Shown piece by piece: positions 16,590 through 24,500 of a DNA stretch of 38,274 bases. Both the position numbers and the translations under genes were made by a program. This stretch comes from an uncultured bacterium. GTDB taxonomy: Bacteria; Patescibacteriota; Minisyncoccia; Phycocordibacterales; PALSA-1337. How positions within the stretch are numbered: the first letter of the stretch is position 1; every line of letters begins with the position of its first letter. The DNA lies in assembly GCA_903842025.1 (NCBI GenBank), contig CAIMKX010000047.1, positions 1 to 38,274 on the forward strand, in the 5' to 3' direction. Below the pieces are notes generated by a model. The model had not been told where the DNA came from. It searched no databases and was given only the letters and a program-made list of their open reading frames with translations.

Positions 16590-17354
16590 TTATAACCCAC
16601 TCAACCTTATCGCTCCATAGAGAACCGCCATACCCAAAATAGTCATAACTGTTGTCAGAAACTTGGGATGGGCATGATGACTTTCGGGAATGAGCTCGCT
16701 GGCGCCGATGTACAGGAAGAATCCGGAGAATAGAGCGAGAACAATGCTTAAACCCTGTTCAGGTAACTGGAAGAACATCGTGGAAATCACCCCCAAGACC
16801 GGCGCGACCGCCCCGGCAATCAGCCAGTGAAGCGCCTGTTTATTCTGGCCATGATTCTTGAGAATCATATTCACTGTGTTTATGCCATCAGAAAAGTCGT
16901 GAACCAAAACAGCGATTGCGACTATCACTCCGACAGCTGCCGAAACCTGAAAAGCCAGACCGATAGCCAAACCATCTAGGAAGCTGTGAAGAACTAAACT
17001 GCCAGCGCCCAATATTCCACGCCTGATTGCGTGCTCTTCGTGAGACTCAGGGGCTGATTCGAATGCTACCAAATCATGATGATCATGCTCGTGCGTATGG
17101 CCATATAAGAAAACCAATCGATCAAGGATAAGATAAATCAGAAAACCGCTGGCAATGATTGTGGTAATCGTCGAAACTTCGTAGAATTTTGAGCCAAGAT
17201 CGATAGATTCCGGAATAAGGTCGAAGAAAGCCACACCGAGAACTGCCCCAGCACTGAAGCCTAGAATCAAGTGCAATTTGTCCTTGAATCGCAGGGCGAC
17301 AAAACCGCCGATCATGGTGGAGACAAAAGCGGCAAGGGAGATGAGGATGATCAT
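16590..17354 (-). CDS. ZIP-family metal transporter
   Basis: A roughly 254-residue ZIP transporter that would move zinc or a related divalent ion into the cytoplasm. Eight membrane segments are visible. The binuclear metal site regions are HSFLDGLAIGLAF (helix 4) and VLVHDFSDGINTVNMIL (helix 5, with HDFSDG in place of the HExxxG form). A His-rich loop (HTHEHDHHDL, then ESHEEHAIRRG) between helices 3 and 4 fits metal sensing. The ORF track extends to 17474, but those first 40 codons run through the second repeat family (ILDSRTRGNDTKL), so I chose the ATG at 17354. The P-type ATPase follows eight bases later, implying joint metal handling. Confidence 0.9.
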   Translation of the reverse strand: MIILISLAAFVSTMIGGFVALRFKDKLHLILGFSAGAVLGVAFFDLIPESIDLGSKFYEVSTITTIIASGFLIYLILDRLVFLYGHTHEHDHHDLVAFESAPESHEEHAIRRGILGAGSLVLHSFLDGLAIGLAFQVSAAVGVIVAIAVLVHDFSDGINTVNMILKNHGQNKQALHWLIAGAVAPVLGVISTMFFQLPEQGLSIVLALFSGFFLYIGASELIPESHHAHPKFLTTVMTILGMAVLYGAIRLSGL

Positions 17355-17395
17355 GGTTAAAGCATAGCCGATTGCATAACGAAAAGCGAGTTTTG

Positions 17396-17507
17396 TGTCA
17401 TTCCCGCGAGTGCGGGAATCCAGGATGTAAAGATAACTGTTATTTGCTCCGATCCTGGATTCCTCATTTAGCAAAATGACCTACTGGGCGCCTTCGCGGG
17501 AATGACA
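17396..17507. repeat. Second repeat family, copy 2
   Basis: The left end is TGTCATTCCCGCGAGTGCGGGAATCCAGGAT. The right end (17453-17507) is the inverted, nearly identical counterpart of the left end of copy 1, with about four substitutions over 55 bp. The core between them is only about 26 bp, unlike copy 1, so copies share ends but not centres, as in MITE-like elements. It separates the ZIP gene from the OB-fold gene. Confidence 0.8.
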
Positions 17508-17512
17508 ACACA

Positions 17513-17974
17513 TTACTCAATCTGCTCCGGCCCGTTCAAGATTATTTCTGCTTTCCCGTTATAGGACTTGATCAAGCCTTTAATCTTCACTTCCCTTTCA
17601 TAGCTTTTGATATCCTTGAATTTTTCCAAATCAGAGGCAAATATGACAGCGGAAAACGAACACGTTTGATAATTCTGACAGAAATCAAAAAAGGTAACGC
17701 CGCTTTTGGCGGTGAAAACCTTCAAGACCTTGCCTTTAATGGTTGCATTCTCGCCGATATGATTCGCCGCTTCGGTGTAATCATACTCGCCACCGTCGGG
17801 AAGATTGGAAATATTGTCGGAAGTAACTTTAGAGGAAGTTGAGTTTGGCTTGATGATCTCGTTTGAACCGGTTGACTTCAAAGTTAAAACGATCCCGATT
17901 AATATGACAACGGCTAGGATAGCTCCGCGAATAATGTAGGTTTTGTAATGAATAAATAGTTCTTTGTAGTTCAT
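17513..17974 (-). CDS. Membrane-anchored OB-fold protein
   Basis: A 153-residue protein with one N-terminal signal anchor (about 15-33, IIRGAILAVVILIGIVLTL), a Ser/Thr/Asn linker, and an extracytoplasmic OB-fold domain from about 62. The segment YTEAANHIGENATIKGKVLKVFTAKSGVTFFDFCQ matches the nucleic-acid-binding OB-fold pattern seen next to secreted nucleases ('AxxhxGxxatVxGxV...F.nf'). The following PLD-type nuclease gene upstream on the same strand supports a joint role at DNA or RNA outside the cell. Two cysteines (CQNYQTC) could form a disulfide in the exported domain. Function is inferred, not shown. Confidence 0.75.
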   Translation of the reverse strand: MNYKELFIHYKTYIIRGAILAVVILIGIVLTLKSTGSNEIIKPNSTSSKVTSDNISNLPDGGEYDYTEAANHIGENATIKGKVLKVFTAKSGVTFFDFCQNYQTCSFSAVIFASDLEKFKDIKSYEREVKIKGLIKSYNGKAEIILNGPEQIE

Positions 17975-17993
17975 ATGATTTGAATTAGTTAAT

Positions 17994-18250
17994 AAAATCC
18001 CCCGGCCTGTCGGCCACCCCTTTTACGTCTTCAGAAAATCCCCCCGTCCTTCGGATATCGCCTTTATCTTCCAAAAAATCCCCCGCCCCTACGCTTCGTA
18101 ACACCCCTTTATGCCTTCAGAAAATCCCCCGTCTCTTCGCTTCGCTCAGAGCCACCCCCTTTTTCAAAGGGGGTGGCCGACAGGCCGGGGGATTTTTTGA
18201 AGGCATAAAGCGGGTTCCTCGTAACATAGCGGAGGCCAGGGGATTTTCTG
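17994..18250. repeat. Compound cluster of palindromic-element ends (copy C)
   Basis: Four successive AAAATCCCCC-hairpin-ACCCC half-units in one direction are followed by two or more inverted half-units, making a nested palindrome of about 250 bp. CCCCCGGCCTGTCGGCCACCCC at the left edge has its exact complement in the right half. Only one half-unit keeps the CTTTTTCAAAGGGGG stem; the others carry shortened or degenerate versions separated by GCCTTCAG-like spacers. It lies between the OB-fold and PLD genes. Confidence 0.8.
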
Positions 18251-18254
18251 AATT

Positions 18255-18782
18255 CTACTCATTTTCCACCAGCACCCTCTTCACAATCCACAAATATTGT
18301 TTCCTCACACTCTCATTCGTCCCGATTTCCAAAACCTCATCATTCATCGTCGTCGCCGAGGCTGTCCAATTGTAGCTTCCGGAAGCATAAGCTTTATCGG
18401 TCACCAAAACTTTCATGTGCATGATTCCCTCATTATGCTTTTGAGTTTCGACGGTAATCCCCGCTGATTTCAATTCCTGGACAACATTTTTATTGCTACC
18501 AGTACTAGCATCCCGATCATTGATTCCCCAAACGACCAATCCCCTCTTTTTGGCTTGAATCAGTGCGTCAGCTATATCTTTCTTGTTGAAATAATAGATG
18601 GCGAAGTAGACATATTTATCGGCATCGTTAATAAGCCTAACGATTTCTTTGTCGTTTTGCTTGTGATCCAGAGAATAGATGACCTTGAATTGGGAATTGT
18701 AATAAGAAGTGGCTAAGAAGAAAGTGGCGACGACTAAACAAACCTCTAGGAGAGACCTAGAGAAACGTTTCAAATTGAACAT
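18255..18782 (-). CDS. Membrane-anchored phospholipase D-superfamily nuclease (Nuc-like)
   Basis: A 175-residue single-HKD protein. The catalytic motif HxKxxxxD is H122, K124, D129 (HMKVLVTDKAYASGSYNW), followed by the GSxNWT and NDE positions typical of Nuc-type endonucleases that act as dimers. An N-terminal hydrophobic segment (about 10-27) anchors or exports it, so the active site should face outside. The region DKYVYFAIYYFNKKDIADAL is the usual helix-strand unit before the motif. With the anchored OB-fold protein next door it could degrade captured DNA for uptake or salvage. Phospholipase activity is less likely for a single short HKD domain. Confidence 0.88.
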   Translation of the reverse strand: MFNLKRFSRSLLEVCLVVATFFLATSYYNSQFKVIYSLDHKQNDKEIVRLINDADKYVYFAIYYFNKKDIADALIQAKKRGLVVWGINDRDASTGSNKNVVQELKSAGITVETQKHNEGIMHMKVLVTDKAYASGSYNWTASATTMNDEVLEIGTNESVRKQYLWIVKRVLVENE

Positions 18783-18854
18783 TTACATTACACGATTAAA
18801 TAATACTAAAGCTTACGAAAACTATTGGCGTTAATATGAATTATATCATGAATC

Positions 18855-21038
18855 TTACACCCAATAATCCAGCGTCTTTTTATCCAGATCCGCAGCCATA
18901 ACCTTAAAAGTAATAGTGTCACCGAGGGTGAACTTCTGCTTGGTCTTCTCGCCGGTGACGGAATAGGTTTTGGGATCGAAGACAAAATAGTCGTCGCCGA
19001 GATTGCGGAAATTGATCATGCCTTCGGACCTGGTTTCATTCTCTTCGACGTAAATACCCCACTTGGTTATGCCGGAAATTCTGCCAGTGAAAGTCTGACC
19101 AATGCGGGTACTCATGTATTCAACCTGCTTCAATTTCTTGGAAGAACGCTCAGCATCAGCGGCATTGATCTCGCGATCAGTGGAAGTCTCGGCAATCTTT
19201 TGGAAAGCGACAATGTCTCGATCGCCAAAAGGCGTATTGTTCAAATGCTTGTGCAAAATTCTATGAACCAAAAGATCGGGATAGCGGCGAATAGGTGATG
19301 TGAAGTGGGTGTAAAAATCAAAAGCCAAGCCGAAGTGGCCAATGTTCTTGGTGGAATACACGGCTTTTTGCATGGAACGGATGGCGGTCGTACGGATTAG
19401 AGATTCATGCTGAGTATCCTCGATCTGGTCCAGAAGATTATTGAAATCCTTGGCGGTAACTTCCCCGTCCTTGGTCTTCAAATCATAGCCCAGAGCTTTG
19501 ACGAAAACGGAAAGATTCATGATCTTCTCCTTGTCAGGCACATCGTGGATGCGATAAATAGCACCGGTGTCGCGATTGCCTTTTCTTTTAATCGAATCGT
19601 AAATGAATTTGGCAACCTCCTTGTTGGCCAAAAGCATGTATTCCTCAACAAGTTTATGAGTATCAAGTCTCTGCTTGACATCAACCCCGATCGGCTTGCC
19701 ATTCTGGTCAAGGCGGAATTTAATTTCCTCTTGTTCGAATTCTATAGCGCCTTTGGAAAACTTTTCTTTTTGCAGTATCTTGGCCAAGCGATTGAGAGTG
19801 ACCATTACGTCCCTGAATTTCATGCCGGCTTCGGCCGATGCCACGGTCTGCAAACCGTTGGAGTATTTAGAAACAGCTCCAGCATTGCCGTCAATGACCG
19901 CTTGAGCCGTCTCATAAGTGAAGCGATGGGTGGAATTCATCACAGTTTTGCCAAACCAACGATTAAGAATACGAGCTTTGTCGTCCATGATGAAAATAGC
20001 TGAAAAACTCAATTTGTCCTCGCCTGGATTCAAGCTACACAAATCATTTGAAAGAGTCTCCGGTAACATTGGTATCGTACGGTCAACCAAGTAAATGGAG
20101 CAACCGCGTTTGACCGCTTCCCTATCAAGTGCCGTTCCTTCTCGGACGTAATGAGAAACATCGGCGATATGGACCCCTATTTCATAGAGAGGTCCAGAGG
20201 TTTTAATACCCGGCGTTCCAGTTGGAGAGTCCCCCTTTGAAAAAGGGGGTGCCGAGCGGAGCGAGGCGGGGGATTTTTTTTCCGAATCGAGGGATTGTCC
20301 AGAATTTGATTTCGGTGAGCTTGTCGAAACCGCCGAGAAACCGGGTATTTTTTGCAGTTCTTCGCCAGTCAATTCCCTAAATGAAATCGCATCGTCAAAA
20401 TCTTTGGCATCGAAAGGGTCAATGGTAAAAGTCGGAGTTGTCCGAATGTCACGGCGCTTGGCCAATTCTTCCGGTTTGATTATCTTCTCAGTTTTGCCTA
20501 TTAAATCTGCTTCATTTTCTACAGCCGCTGGAAAACCAACTTGAAAGCCGTTTTCTAATACTATCGACTCCATCTCGACATCGTTCACACCTTTCTTACC
20601 GATAACTCGAATGACTTTGCCTTCCAAAGATCTTTTTGGATCATTCCAGGGCAAAATTTTGACATAAACTTTATCGTCATCCTTGAGATTCTTTGAATCG
20701 TTGGAGGAAATCAAAATATTGGTGTACATCTTGCGGTCATCAGGCACAACAAAGCATTTGCCGTTTTCTATAAGGACATTGCCAACAAAAGAATCCTTGG
20801 CGCGACTCAAAACCTTGATCACCCGGCCTTCCTTCTCTGTTGAACCTTTTACCTTCTTTTCTTCAACGGCCACCTCGACAGTATCGCCATTCAAAGCGGT
20901 ATTAAGAAAACCAACCTCGATGTGAACCGATTCATCGCGATCGACTTTCTTGCCATTCTTAGCTGGCAAGTCAACAAAACCAGCCCCTTTGGCAGTGGTC
21001 GATATGGTGCCGGTTAAGGAGTATTTGGTGGATTTCAT
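18855..21038 (-). CDS. rnr: Ribonuclease R (RNB-family exoribonuclease) carrying a repeat-derived insertion
   Basis: A 727-residue 3'-5' exoribonuclease. N-terminal cold-shock/OB domains come first (about 1-150), then the RNB catalytic domain from about 200, and a C-terminal S1 domain (about 645-720, GQTFTGRISGITKWGIYVEEN). The metal-binding Asp cluster is TIDPFDAKDFDDAIS at 205-219, with DVSHYVREGT and FYTHFTSPIRRYPDLLVHR further on. Between the Asp cluster and YEIGVHIADVSHYV, family members have only a few residues. Here about 60 are inserted (roughly 225-283), including KKSPASLRSAPPFSKGDSP encoded by palindromic element D and a TGSTSSP-like stretch from a GAGCTTGTCGAAAC word. The reading frame is intact. 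The insertion lies in a surface loop near the active-site entrance. Confidence 0.93.
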   Translation of the reverse strand: MKSTKYSLTGTISTTAKGAGFVDLPAKNGKKVDRDESVHIEVGFLNTALNGDTVEVAVEEKKVKGSTEKEGRVIKVLSRAKDSFVGNVLIENGKCFVVPDDRKMYTNILISSNDSKNLKDDDKVYVKILPWNDPKRSLEGKVIRVIGKKGVNDVEMESIVLENGFQVGFPAAVENEADLIGKTEKIIKPEELAKRRDIRTTPTFTIDPFDAKDFDDAISFRELTGEELQKIPGFSAVSTSSPKSNSGQSLDSEKKSPASLRSAPPFSKGDSPTGTPGIKTSGPLYEIGVHIADVSHYVREGTALDREAVKRGCSIYLVDRTIPMLPETLSNDLCSLNPGEDKLSFSAIFIMDDKARILNRWFGKTVMNSTHRFTYETAQAVIDGNAGAVSKYSNGLQTVASAEAGMKFRDVMVTLNRLAKILQKEKFSKGAIEFEQEEIKFRLDQNGKPIGVDVKQRLDTHKLVEEYMLLANKEVAKFIYDSIKRKGNRDTGAIYRIHDVPDKEKIMNLSVFVKALGYDLKTKDGEVTAKDFNNLLDQIEDTQHESLIRTTAIRSMQKAVYSTKNIGHFGLAFDFYTHFTSPIRRYPDLLVHRILHKHLNNTPFGDRDIVAFQKIAETSTDREINAADAERSSKKLKQVEYMSTRIGQTFTGRISGITKWGIYVEENETRSEGMINFRNLGDDYFVFDPKTYSVTGEKTKQKFTLGDTITFKVMAADLDKKTLDYWV
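20225..20280. repeat. Palindromic element, half-copy D (inside rnr)
   Basis: GAGAGTCCCCCTTTGAAAAAGGGGGTG, a GC-rich hairpin GCCGAGCGGAGCGAGGC and GGGGGATTTTTTT make one complete end of the palindromic element. It is read through on the minus strand in a different frame from copy B and is still free of stops. Flanking bases are also unlike a normal RNase R gene. Confidence 0.85.
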
Positions 21039-21108
21039 TCATTTGACAGTACCATGAAAGTTGCAGTTGAGCAAATTCTGGTTGATGTCGGACCTGGTCC
21101 GAGGCGAG

Positions 21109-21236
21109 TTATCCACAAATAATCCAACCTATGTCCACAATTTTTCAAATAATTTTATCGTTTCTTGAACAAGATTTTATCAATCCTTGAAACAGATTTT
21201 ATCTGGATTTTAACAAAATTTTATCAGGATTTTATC
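21109..21236. promoter_or_regulatory. DnaA-box-like sites followed by 22-bp phased ATTTTATC repeats
   Basis: A perfect DnaA-box sequence TTATCCACA lies at 21109-21117, and ATGTCCACA lies at 21131-21139, 22 bp further. ATTTTATC then repeats at 21152, 21174, 21196, 21218 and 21229, spacings of 22, 22, 22 and 11 bp. The first two 22-bp units also share CTTGAA. All sites lie on one face of the helix. This fits an origin-like array (DnaA sites plus AT-rich unwinding repeats) or an array for a cooperative regulator upstream of the RNA promoter at 21246. No dnaA or dnaN gene is in the window. Confidence 0.6.
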
Positions 21237-21245
21237 TCACCTGAG

Positions 21246-21251
21246 TATAAT
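21246..21251 (+). promoter_or_regulatory. TATAAT -10 element upstream of the tRNA-like RNA
   Basis: A perfect -10 hexamer with no good -35 at 16-18 bp (ATCAGG region). The phased ATTTTATC repeats end ten bases upstream, so activation through them is possible. Transcription would begin near 21258, about 20 nt before the cloverleaf. Confidence 0.45.
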
Positions 21252-21279
21252 GGCATTCAGAACGATTAAATTCGTTCGT

Positions 21280-21349
21280 GGGCCCGTGGAGCGGTTTCCT
21301 GTTCCCTTTATCAAATGGAACTTAGCGGGTTCGACTCCCGTCGGGTCCA
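21280..21349 (+). ncRNA. tRNA-like cloverleaf RNA lacking a normal anticodon loop
   Basis: The acceptor helix is GGGCCCG with CGGGTCC (seven pairs, one G-U; two further outer pairs are possible), followed by an A at the discriminator position and no encoded CCA. U8 is present. The D-like arm is GGA-GCGGTT-TCC. The middle arm is GTTCC with GGAAC around CTTTATCAAAT, 11 nt instead of 7, in which TTT and AAA can pair to leave a three-base loop. The T arm is GCGGG-TTCGACT-CCCGT with a consensus T loop. Variable loop is three bases and total length 70. A decoding tRNA is unlikely. A degenerate tRNA or a tRNA-mimic RNA fits better; tmRNA is not supported because the two halves are only 70 nt apart. 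Confidence 0.5.
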
Positions 21350-21357
21350 CAAATTGC

Positions 21358-21385
21358 TTGACAATAGACTATTTAGGAGTAAAAT
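21358..21385 (+). promoter_or_regulatory. Promoter of a small RNA
   Basis: TTGACA at 21358-21363, a 16-bp spacer and TAAAAT at 21380-21385. The predicted start is near 21392. It begins only eight bases after the tRNA-like structure. Confidence 0.6.
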
Positions 21386-21391
21386 TTCGGT

Positions 21392-21477
21392 ATTGATAAA
21401 GGGAACTGGAGAATCATAGAACCTGCAAGGTTCTAGCTAAACAACCACTGGATATATATCTGGTGGTTGTTTATTTT
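21392..21477 (+). ncRNA. Small RNA complementary to the tRNA-like RNA
   Basis: About 86 nt from the predicted start to a T-tract. The first bases, TTGATAAAGGGAAC (21393-21406), are the perfect reverse complement of the middle arm of the tRNA-like RNA (21301-21314). A seven-pair hairpin follows (TAGAACC-TGCAA-GGTTCTA, 21417-21435), and then a terminator-like hairpin, AACAACCAC pairing with GTGGTTGTT (21440-21471, stem extendable inward), and TATTTT. No convincing open frame with a ribosome-binding site is present. The complementarity could act in trans, or in cis if both RNAs are on one transcript. Confidence 0.5.
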
Positions 21478-21537
21478 CATAAGTGGTAAAATATTCCGGT
21501 CGAATTACTCGACTGGTGGACATCACGGAGTCGCTGA

Positions 21538-21569
21538 AACATAACAATCCCTTCGGGGATTTTTATGTT
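21538..21569. terminator. Bidirectional hairpin terminator after the RND pump gene
   Basis: AATCCC-TTCG-GGGATT (21546-21561) is extended by outer AACATAA/TTATGTT pairing. On the plus strand it is followed by TTTATG and on the minus strand by GTTATGTTT. It lies 13 bp beyond the stop of the minus-strand RND gene and can also stop plus-strand transcripts from the small RNA region. Between 21478 and 21537 a GTCGA/TCGAC hairpin and a TAAAAT hexamer occur, but no gene is evident. Confidence 0.65.
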
Positions 21570-21573
21570 GTAC

Positions 21574-24500
21574 CTAAAAATGCTGTTTTTTGTCTTTGAT
21601 AAGAATAAGAAAGAACGCCGGCACGATGAACAAAGTCAGGAACGAAGATAGAGTGAGGCCGAAGATTATGGCGCCGCCGAGCGACCTCCAGAGCTCATTG
21701 GAAAGAGTGACCGGCAGAATACCAATGATCGTACAGATGGAGGTGATGAAGATCGCCTCAAGACGGGACTTCCCCGCGTCAGCGATGGCGTCCTCGAATT
21801 TGATGCCGCTTTTGATGTTGAGATTGATCTTGTCGACAAGGATTATGGCGTTCTTCACGACTATGCCAAAGAGCGCCAGGATACCGATAAGACCAGGGAA
21901 GCTTAGCGGCACATCGAATATGGCCATACCGATGAATACTCCTATCAAAGCGAGCGGAATGGGGACCAGAACAATAATGGCTTTGCGGAAGGAGTTGAAT
22001 TGAATGATCAGAGTGGCGACTATGAGAACAAGAGCGATGAGCATGGCCCGCAAAACTGATTGCACGGATTCGGCGTTCTGCTCGTTTTCTCCGCCATAGG
22101 AGATCGAATAGCCAGCCGGCATGTTGTATGATGCCAGTTTCTTTTCGAAAGCGGTGAGAATGGCTGTGCCATTGGTCGTGGAATCAGCTCCGCCGGAAAG
22201 GATGATCGTATGCTTCTGGTCAATACTGGTGATGACGTCAACGGCTGGTTTTAATTCAATCTTGGCGACATCCTTGAGATAGACCGGCTGTTTGATCATA
22301 TTCAAGATCTGGAGATTCTGAATGGCCGCCAGATTAGGGATCGAATTCTGGTCAAAAGTGGCGATGAGCTTGATCTCTTTTTGTCCTTCTATAATCTTGG
22401 TCAATTCCAGACCGGATACGGCCGTTCGCAAAACCGAGCCGACGTAGGCGGCGTCGAGATTGTTCTCGGCCAGACGCGACGGATCGAGAATGAAAGTGTA
22501 TTCCGGCACCGATTCTTTTTGGGAGACGTTGACGTTGACCACTCCGGGAATGGATGAAAGCATCGGCTTGAGATCATGTGTAATGGTCGTCAGCTTATCC
22601 AAATCATCTCCCGAAATATGGGCTTCAAAAGCGGCACCGGATGGCGGACCGCCGGCCAGAGTCGAAACATTGATCTCCAAACCGGAAACATCAGCCAAAT
22701 CATTTCTGATCTTGTCGGCCAAAGCGTATGAAGTCAGCTTACGGATCCCTTTATCCTTAAGAGTTATTTCAATGGAAGCGACATTGGAGGACCCGGCTCC
22801 GCCCGAGCCGAACGAACCGGAATTGGCGCTCGGACTGCCGATGATCGTGGCCATGTTTTTTATGTCCGCGTAAGCCAATAGCCTCTGCTCGACCTGCTTG
22901 GCCCGATTGTCGGTCTCGGTAAGATTGGTGCCGACCGGCGCCCGCATGTCGACGAAGACATAATCGCTGTCTTGAATGGGAAAGAAGACGCTTTTGACGA
23001 AACCCAAAGGAACCAGACTGACAGAAACTATGAAGAGGACGACTACGGAAAATAGGATTATTCGACGGCGCTTCTTGTCCAGAATGTAATGCCGAAAGGC
23101 TCTTTCATATACAGGCAGAAAACGGTGGAAGTCGATGATCCCGTGAATGATCCGTCCCGAAAGATTTTCATGTTCGCGACTGCCTTGGATGCGCAATTTC
23201 TCCTTGATAAGATCATCATCGTCCCATTCGCGTTCCATTAACTCGGCATTATCGATGACTTTTTGCTTGCCGCCTTTCTCATACCACCAGATCAAATAAG
23301 CCTCGATAAGAACCATAATTGTTCCGGCTATAATTGAGGTCATTCCTCCGACATAAAATAGAATCGCGGCAATCATTATGAGTACCGCTTCAATGATCAA
23401 GAAAAATCTCTTGGTCAGACGGATCCTTTCCAAAACCGCCGCCAAGGGGTGGTTGATCATGAGAGCAACCAAAAGCGAACCGATGAGAGTGATCGAAACC
23501 GTCACGGGAATGGACCGCAGATACTGGCCGATTATTCCCGAGGCAAAAAGCAAAGGCAGGAAGGCCCAGACTGTGGCTAGGGTCGTCGTCGTTAGCACCC
23601 ATTTGAAGTCATGCAATACCAGTAGAACAGCTTCTTCCGGCGTAAACTTCCCCGTATTCAAATATTGCTTTGTGGCTGAAACAACGACGATGGCATCGTC
23701 GACAAGAAGACCTAGGGCAAGGATAAGCGAAAAGAGCGACAGGAAATTCAAAGTGATGCCGAGCACCGACAACATCCCGAAGGTGATGAAGAACACCAAG
23801 GGGATGGCCAGGCCAGCCACCAAGGCTTCCTTGAGTCCGACGATCAAAAAGAGGATTATGAATACCAAAAGAACGGTCAACAGGAAATCGTCGCTGAGCT
23901 GGGTGAAATCCTTGCGGACCTGCTTGGCCAGATCGGTGCCGACGTCAAAAGTTATTCCCGGCGGAAAAGTCTTGATGGTTCTTTCGACTGTCGCCTTGGC
24001 CGTATCGACGGTGTCGAGGACGGAAGCGCCTTGGCGTTTGACCAAAGAGAGCGTGATGGAATTCTTGGGGCTTGAACCTTCGATGGAAAGGCGCGAGTAC
24101 GAGGTCTTCTTCAAGGCCTTGACGGAAACCTTGGCGACATCCCGAAGGAATATCGGACCGCCGTTCCCAGTCGAGCCGACCGGCACCGCTCCGATCTCAT
24201 CGGCATTGTCCAGAAGCAGATCCGAGCGGATCGGCACAACGAAACTGCCGCTTTCAAAATTGCCGGATGGGATGGCGGCATTGGCGGCGACGATGGCCTG
24301 GTTGGCCTCTGCCACGGTCACCCCGTAAAACTGCAAAAGATCCGGGCGATAGGCGACTTCGTATTCCTTCTCGTCTCCGCCGGAGATGTTGATCTCGCGA
24401 AGGCCAGATAATTTCTCCAACTCAGTCTGAATGTCTTCAGCGTATTTTCTTAACGTAAAACCGTCATAGGGGCCGGTGATGGAGATAGTCCAGATCGGCA

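Noticed and set aside
17355-17474. N-terminal extension of the ZIP transporter in the ORF track
   Set aside because: The extra 40 codons come from the second repeat family (ILDSRTRGNDTK) and precede a normal ZIP start at 17354.
17994-18250. CRISPR array
   Set aside because: Repeats are present, but they are inverted and irregular with no constant-length spacers and no cas genes.
21280-21349. Ordinary tRNA gene
   Set aside because: T arm and acceptor stem fit, but the D stem is three pairs, the anticodon loop is 11 nt, the variable loop is three bases and total length is 70, so no amino acid could be assigned. Kept as a tRNA-like RNA.
21280-21477. tmRNA (ssrA), suggested by nearness to rnr and the TTCGACTCCCG T-arm
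   Set aside because: Both halves of the acceptor stem are 70 nt apart with no tag-coding region between them, and no permuted arrangement or ALAA-like tag is visible nearby.
23378-24328. Plus-strand ORF of 316 residues inside the RND gene
   Set aside because: It is a long antisense shadow of a highly conserved transporter gene, with Ser/Arg/Thr-rich composition and no recognisable domain.
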